Shown here piece after piece: positions 19,437-21,784 of a DNA stretch of 21,784 bases (position 1 is its first letter; each line of letters begins with the position of its first letter). The position numbers were made by a program, and so were the translations under genes. The notes under the pieces were generated by a model that was not told where the DNA came from, did no database searches, and saw only the letters and a program-made list of their open reading frames with translations. The DNA is taken from the IMG/VR virus record IMGVR_UViG_3300048837_000251, positions 1 through 21,784 of that record. One strand, 5' to 3'. The DNA comes from a virus.

Positions 19437-19471
19437 ATAATACTAGGTGTTACCCACCGTGTCAAGTGGGT
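19437..19471 (-). promoter_or_regulatory. Shared-operator promoter 1, before the small-gene operon
   Basis: On the minus strand TTGACA (complement of 19460-19465, perfect), a 17-bp spacer and TATTAT (complement of 19437-19442), then 6 nt to the ATG at 19430. The -35 sits in ACCCAC-TTGACACG-GTGGGT, an inverted repeat with 6-bp arms, the most symmetric of the three copies. It could bind a dimeric regulator covering the -35. Confidence 0.85.
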
Positions 19472-19474
19472 AGT

Positions 19475-19690
19475 TTAGTCAAGTACGCCCCACGCTCTTA
19501 GTATTCCTTCGTGGTATGCCACTATGTCGGCAGGTAGTTTATTGCGTTGTTTATAGACGTGCATAGATACTATTAACTGTTCGCCGACTGATTCGTCGCT
19601 TAGTGCCTGTTCTAATCGTTTGTCATTTGAGTACTTACCGTCGTGATTACATTCGTCACGTTTGCCGCGTATAAACTTTTCTTTTGCCAT
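19475..19690 (-). CDS. Hypothetical protein, 71 aa
   Basis: Not recognised. Charged N-terminus (K-F-I-R-G-K-R-D-E-C-N-H-D-G-K-Y) with a C-x-H pair, and a helical C-terminus (L-P-A-D-I-V-A-Y-H-E-G-I-L-R-A-W). AAGGTGG 6 nt upstream of the ATG is a good Shine-Dalgarno, but the same bases can pair with upstream GCCACC (see the hairpin at 19694-19717). It stands alone between a terminator and a promoter. Confidence 0.6.
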   Translation of the reverse strand: MAKEKFIRGKRDECNHDGKYSNDKRLEQALSDESVGEQLIVSMHVYKQRNKLPADIVAYHEGILRAWGVLD

Positions 19691-19693
19691 TGT

Positions 19694-19717
19694 GCCACCT
19701 TAAAAAAATAGGGTGGC
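19694..19717 (-). promoter_or_regulatory. Alternative hairpin hiding the Shine-Dalgarno of the 71-aa gene
   Basis: GCCACC (complement of 19712-19717) can pair with GGTGGC (complement of 19694-19699), a 6-bp stem over a 12-nt A/U-rich loop. The second arm contains the Shine-Dalgarno AAGGTGG. The first arm is also the 3' arm of the terminator stem at 19702-19775, so the two folds exclude each other. Confidence 0.4.
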
Positions 19718-19775
19718 TGTGGATATAGCCCAGTGTTCGCACGTAGCTAAACCAGACTATCTACACAACCACCCC
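19702..19775 (-). terminator. Strong intrinsic terminator after the ATPase gene
   Basis: On the minus strand GGGTGGTTGTG pairs with CACAGCCACCC (11 bp including one G-U). The stem then extends through a mismatch-containing part (TAGATAG with CTATAT) to a loop of about 18 nt. TATTTTTTT follows directly (the A-run at 19702-19708 on the plus strand). It lies 7 nt after the stop codon of the gene at 19782-20987. Long GC-rich stem plus U-run make this the clearest terminator in the window. Confidence 0.8.
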
Positions 19776-19781
19776 GTATTA

Positions 19782-20987
19782 TTACTTTTTGATTTGACCG
19801 TCTTCGATCAAAATACCGACCTGCCCGTTATCCTCGACCCTCTCAATCCAGACTTGATAGTCTTCGGTCTTAGCCATTTCTTTAATAACGGCCATGTTAT
19901 CGCTGTCGAGTAATGAACCGTCCATAATTCGCATTACCCTTAGTTTTGGATTCATCGACATAGCGATAGCCAGACTTATTTTTAACTGCTCGGCGCTAGA
20001 CAACTGGGTAAACGGCATGGCGTTAAACGTCACACCCTCGGCGTCGATGTTCAAGCCGTCGATAGGTAGCTTTGCCGACGTGATTAATTCGTCTTTTTGC
20101 TTTAGTAGCGCATTCATTTCGTCGGTTAGCTGTTGTTGCTCTACTGCTTTGGCGTTAGCTTTTTCTTGCGCTTCTACGCATTCTTTAGCCTGTTCGTACC
20201 TGCGGTTCATTTCGCCCGCACTAGCTAACCGTTCTTCTAGCTTGGTCGTGTCTACCTTCTTATACTTTTTAAGTTTCGCCTCGGCTTCTTTTAATTCCGC
20301 CTTGTGCCTTTTAATTTCGGCTTCCATTCTGGCTAGTTCTTTTTTGCCAGTTTCTAAAAACGCTTCGCCGTCTTCGATTAGGCGGTTATTCTGCTCTGCT
20401 TCTCGCAACTCATTCGCCACCGCCACCGTGTCTACTGGGGCTTTTGGGGCGTTTTCAGGTATCGAGGTACTAGCGGCGTGACCCTGTGCCGTTTTTAACT
20501 CCCTACCTACGAAAGTGCGTAATTCGTACTTACTTCTATAAGCGTTTTGTAATGCCTCGACGTCTTTAGCTAAACCGAGTACGTCTAGTAATATGCTTCG
20601 CTGTTCGGCGGGCTTCATGTTGGCGAATGCCAGCGGGTCGAATGCAATACGGCCGACAATTTCGTCTAGTAAAGTTTGAGGGCTGGCGAATTTAGCACCT
20701 TCTTTACTTAGTACCTCTAGTCTAGTAGTTCCCTTTTCGGTGAAAGTTCGAATTACTTTATAGTCGCCTAAGTCTATTTCGATACGCGCGTCTTCTTGAC
20801 CGTCACGTACTGGCTTTGGCGTGTTTTTCAAGGCGTCTTTACCGCCTAGTGCAAACAGTATTGAATCTAACACACTACTTTTACCCTGTCCATTTTTGCC
20901 ACTAATTACGATAGTGTTATCGGTTGGCGTAATGTCTATGGCTTTAATTTTCTTGACGTTCTCCGCCTTTAGGTTAATTATTTTCAT
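19782..20987 (-). CDS. RecF/SbcC/Rad50-type ATPase (phage recombination family)
   Basis: A 401-aa ABC-type ATPase. Walker A G-K-N-G-Q-G-K-S-S at 30-38 follows an N-terminal strand pair (M-K-I-I-N-L-K-A-E-N-V). A coiled coil (about 190-290, rich in E, K and A) separates the halves. The ABC signature L-S-S-A-E-Q-L-K-I-S is at 329-338, and the Walker B region L-R-V-M-R-I-M-D-G-S-L-L-D at 349-361. A Gly follows the Walker B Asp where most ABC ATPases have Glu; I know the D-G-S-L-L-D form from other phage relatives, so it is a family trait. The end Q-V-W-I-E-R-V is also typical. Likely role: DNA-end or ssDNA handling. No SbcD-like nuclease partner is visible here. Translation is coupled to the gene before it, with AAAGGGGG upstream of the ATG. 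Confidence 0.85.
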   Translation of the reverse strand: MKIINLKAENVKKIKAIDITPTDNTIVISGKNGQGKSSVLDSILFALGGKDALKNTPKPVRDGQEDARIEIDLGDYKVIRTFTEKGTTRLEVLSKEGAKFASPQTLLDEIVGRIAFDPLAFANMKPAEQRSILLDVLGLAKDVEALQNAYRSKYELRTFVGRELKTAQGHAASTSIPENAPKAPVDTVAVANELREAEQNNRLIEDGEAFLETGKKELARMEAEIKRHKAELKEAEAKLKKYKKVDTTKLEERLASAGEMNRRYEQAKECVEAQEKANAKAVEQQQLTDEMNALLKQKDELITSAKLPIDGLNIDAEGVTFNAMPFTQLSSAEQLKISLAIAMSMNPKLRVMRIMDGSLLDSDNMAVIKEMAKTEDYQVWIERVEDNGQVGILIEDGQIKK

Positions 20988-21280
20988 TGTGTACCCCCTT
21001 TATTAAAAAATTTACTAGCTTCGTGGATTTTTTCAGTTTCGCATTTATTCGTAGGATTGGCGCACATAACATTAAGTACGCATGATTCGTAAAAGTTCCA
21101 GTCTTCGAACTCCGTACCGATAAAGCCTTCTTTTGCTCGGTTCGCGCCGTATAAACAACTTTCGTGCGTACCTTTGTCGATCTTAAATTCTCGTTCTCGA
21201 TCACCCGTAACCATAAGTAAGCCCATTACAGCCAGTACCATAAATGTATATGTGGCTAAAAATATTAGTGCTTTATTCAT
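20984..21280 (-). CDS. Membrane-anchored or secreted four-Cys protein, 98 aa
   Basis: Residues 5-25 (L-I-F-L-A-T-Y-T-F-M-V-L-A-V-M-G-L-L-M-V) are a membrane helix or signal peptide. The rest is a small polar domain with Cys42, 67, 73 and 80, able to form two disulfides outside the membrane. Function unknown; small exported Cys proteins of phages can act at the envelope, for example in blocking other phages, but nothing specific is visible. GAGGT lies 7 nt before the ATG, which overlaps the upstream stop. It sits directly before the ATPase gene. Confidence 0.62.
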   Translation of the reverse strand: MNKALIFLATYTFMVLAVMGLLMVTGDREREFKIDKGTHESCLYGANRAKEGFIGTEFEDWNFYESCVLNVMCANPTNKCETEKIHEASKFFNKGGTQ

Positions 21281-21630
21281 AGTGCGACCTCGATTTCGGT
21301 TATCTTAAATGCTTCCCTGGCTTTTTTCTCTGCTTGCTCTGTAGCCTTTTCGTCGATCAAATAGTCTAGGTGGGCTAACTGTTTTTCTTGGTCGCCCTGC
21401 TCTAGTAATTCTTCTTCGTCGGCAATCTCATAAAGGGCGTTATACATTACCTGCCAAGGCTGGGTATCTAGCCCTAGTGCGCGGTTACTTGGCTTTTTGG
21501 CGTCGTCCTCGGCTTCTTGCTTGTACTCGGCGATATACTCAACTTTTAACGTATCGGTGATTTCTTCTTGCTTTTCGAAAGTTAAATCATCGAATTGTAT
21601 ATTAAAGTGTTTGGCAGTTTGGCTAGTCAT
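21277..21630 (-). CDS. Acidic helical protein, 117 aa, function unknown
   Basis: Not recognised. Rich in Glu, Gln, Ala and Asp, mostly helical (Q-E-E-I-T-D-T-L-K-V-E-Y-I-A-E-Y-K-Q-E-A-E-D-D, E-E-E-L-L-E-Q-G-D-Q-E-K-Q, E-K-A-T-E-Q-A-E-K-K-A-R). Two Trp/Tyr spots (P-W-Q-V-M-Y-N-A-L-Y) suggest a packed core. Acidic small phage proteins sometimes mimic DNA or bind host enzymes; that is speculation. Starts one base after the preceding stop (TAA-T-ATG). Confidence 0.6.
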   Translation of the reverse strand: MTSQTAKHFNIQFDDLTFEKQEEITDTLKVEYIAEYKQEAEDDAKKPSNRALGLDTQPWQVMYNALYEIADEEELLEQGDQEKQLAHLDYLIDEKATEQAEKKAREAFKITEIEVAL

Positions 21631-21631
21631 A

Positions 21632-21784
21632 TTAGTTAGGTTTCTTTTCGTTTTTAGGGTGTAATAATTCTTCGTCTAGTAATGCGTTTTCCATGAGGCT
21701 AGCTATGCTGTGCTGGCTTACGTGTTCAAGTATTCCCCTGAACTTTTTAGAAACATTTATACAAGCCTCTAGGAACTGGGCGTA
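21632..21784 (-). CDS. Partial CDS, last 50 residues of an unidentified protein
   Basis: An open frame enters from the window edge and ends at TAA (21632-21634), just before the next gene. The visible end is helical (Y-A-Q-F-L-E-A-C-I-N-V-S-K-K-F, then S-I-A-S-L-M-E-N-A-L-L-D-E-E-L-L) with a Lys-rich tail. The start and most of the gene lie outside the window, so no family can be given. Confidence 0.6.
   Translation of the reverse strand, partial: YAQFLEACINVSKKFRGILEHVSQHSIASLMENALLDEELLHPKNEKKPN

Noticed and set aside
19711-19775. tRNA-like folding of the region before the 71-aa gene
   Set aside because: No T-arm GTTCRA element or D-arm; a single long stem followed by a U-run is explained by a terminator.
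20424-20439. CACCGTGTCTACTGGG, resembling the shared operator
   Set aside because: The -35 would be TAGACA, the GTGGG arm is disrupted, no -10 follows at 17 bp, and it lies in the middle of the ATPase gene.
1-21784. Alternative genetic code (TGA or TAG recoded)
   Set aside because: TGA stops occur in many ATGA junctions and TAG ends the small terminase, minor head and RlpA-like genes at sensible lengths.
1-21784. CRISPR array, insertion sequence, integrase or attachment site
   Set aside because: No regularly spaced repeats, transposase, integrase or flanking direct repeats were found.

Overview
The window is a contiguous piece of a tailed double-stranded DNA phage (or prophage) genome. Every gene I can support lies on the minus strand, so the map reads from high to low coordinates: accessory and DNA-metabolism genes first (right), then packaging and head genes (left). 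No integrase, tail gene, tRNA or CRISPR array is visible, so lifestyle and tail type cannot be judged. The standard code fits: TAA, TAG and TGA all end plausible genes. G+C looks to be in the low forties by eye. The host is uncertain. Many genes have no Shine-Dalgarno sequence. Six have a sigma70-like -10 box 6-8 nt before the ATG, which predicts leaderless mRNAs. Together these point to a bacterium that tolerates leaderless or SD-free initiation; candidate-phyla (Patescibacteria) hosts are one possibility, not demonstrated here.

Right to left. (1) 19.8-21.8 kb: a partial gene, a small acidic protein, a membrane-anchored Cys protein and a RecF/SbcC-type ATPase, closed by a strong terminator. 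(2) 16.0-19.7 kb: a run of about a dozen small, mostly unrecognised genes, including a four-Cys zinc-ribbon protein and a CPCC/winged-helix-like phage protein. (3) 13.0-15.9 kb: an ERF single-strand annealing protein with a YqaJ exonuclease (recombination pair), an RlpA-like double-psi beta-barrel protein, an HNH-like protein and small proteins. (4) 9.1-13.0 kb: a small HTH protein, a possible ssDNA-binding-type protein, a ParB-HTH-like DNA-binding protein, a J-domain protein, a complete methionine aminopeptidase and small proteins. (5) 8.1-9.1 kb: a Fic protein with its autoinhibitory motif, and a small conserved phage protein. (6) 0-8.1 kb: the packaging/head module in Mu-like order: small and large terminase, DUF935-type portal, Mu F/SPP1 gp7-like minor head protein, a 54-aa two-helix membrane protein, Mu I-like protease fused to a scaffold, DUF2190-type decoration protein, major capsid protein and the start of another gene.

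Regulation is unusually readable. Three promoters (before 19430, 15867 and 12997) share one TTGACACGGTGGGT block inside an inverted repeat, with a 17-bp spacer and a near-consensus -10, and look like one co-regulated set. Separate promoters precede the small terminase, portal, two-helix membrane protein and decoration protein genes.

The two strongest undescribed-looking signals are these. First, five copies of a 12-16 bp palindrome around CACGTG (near 3065, 7496, 9294, 14287 and 16279) lie inside coding sequence but in more than one reading frame. These five copies account for every CACGTG I found in the window. Second, the shared operator/promoter family predicts leaderless transcripts. The J-domain, MetAP and Fic trio is an unusual set of host-protein-modifying functions for one phage segment.
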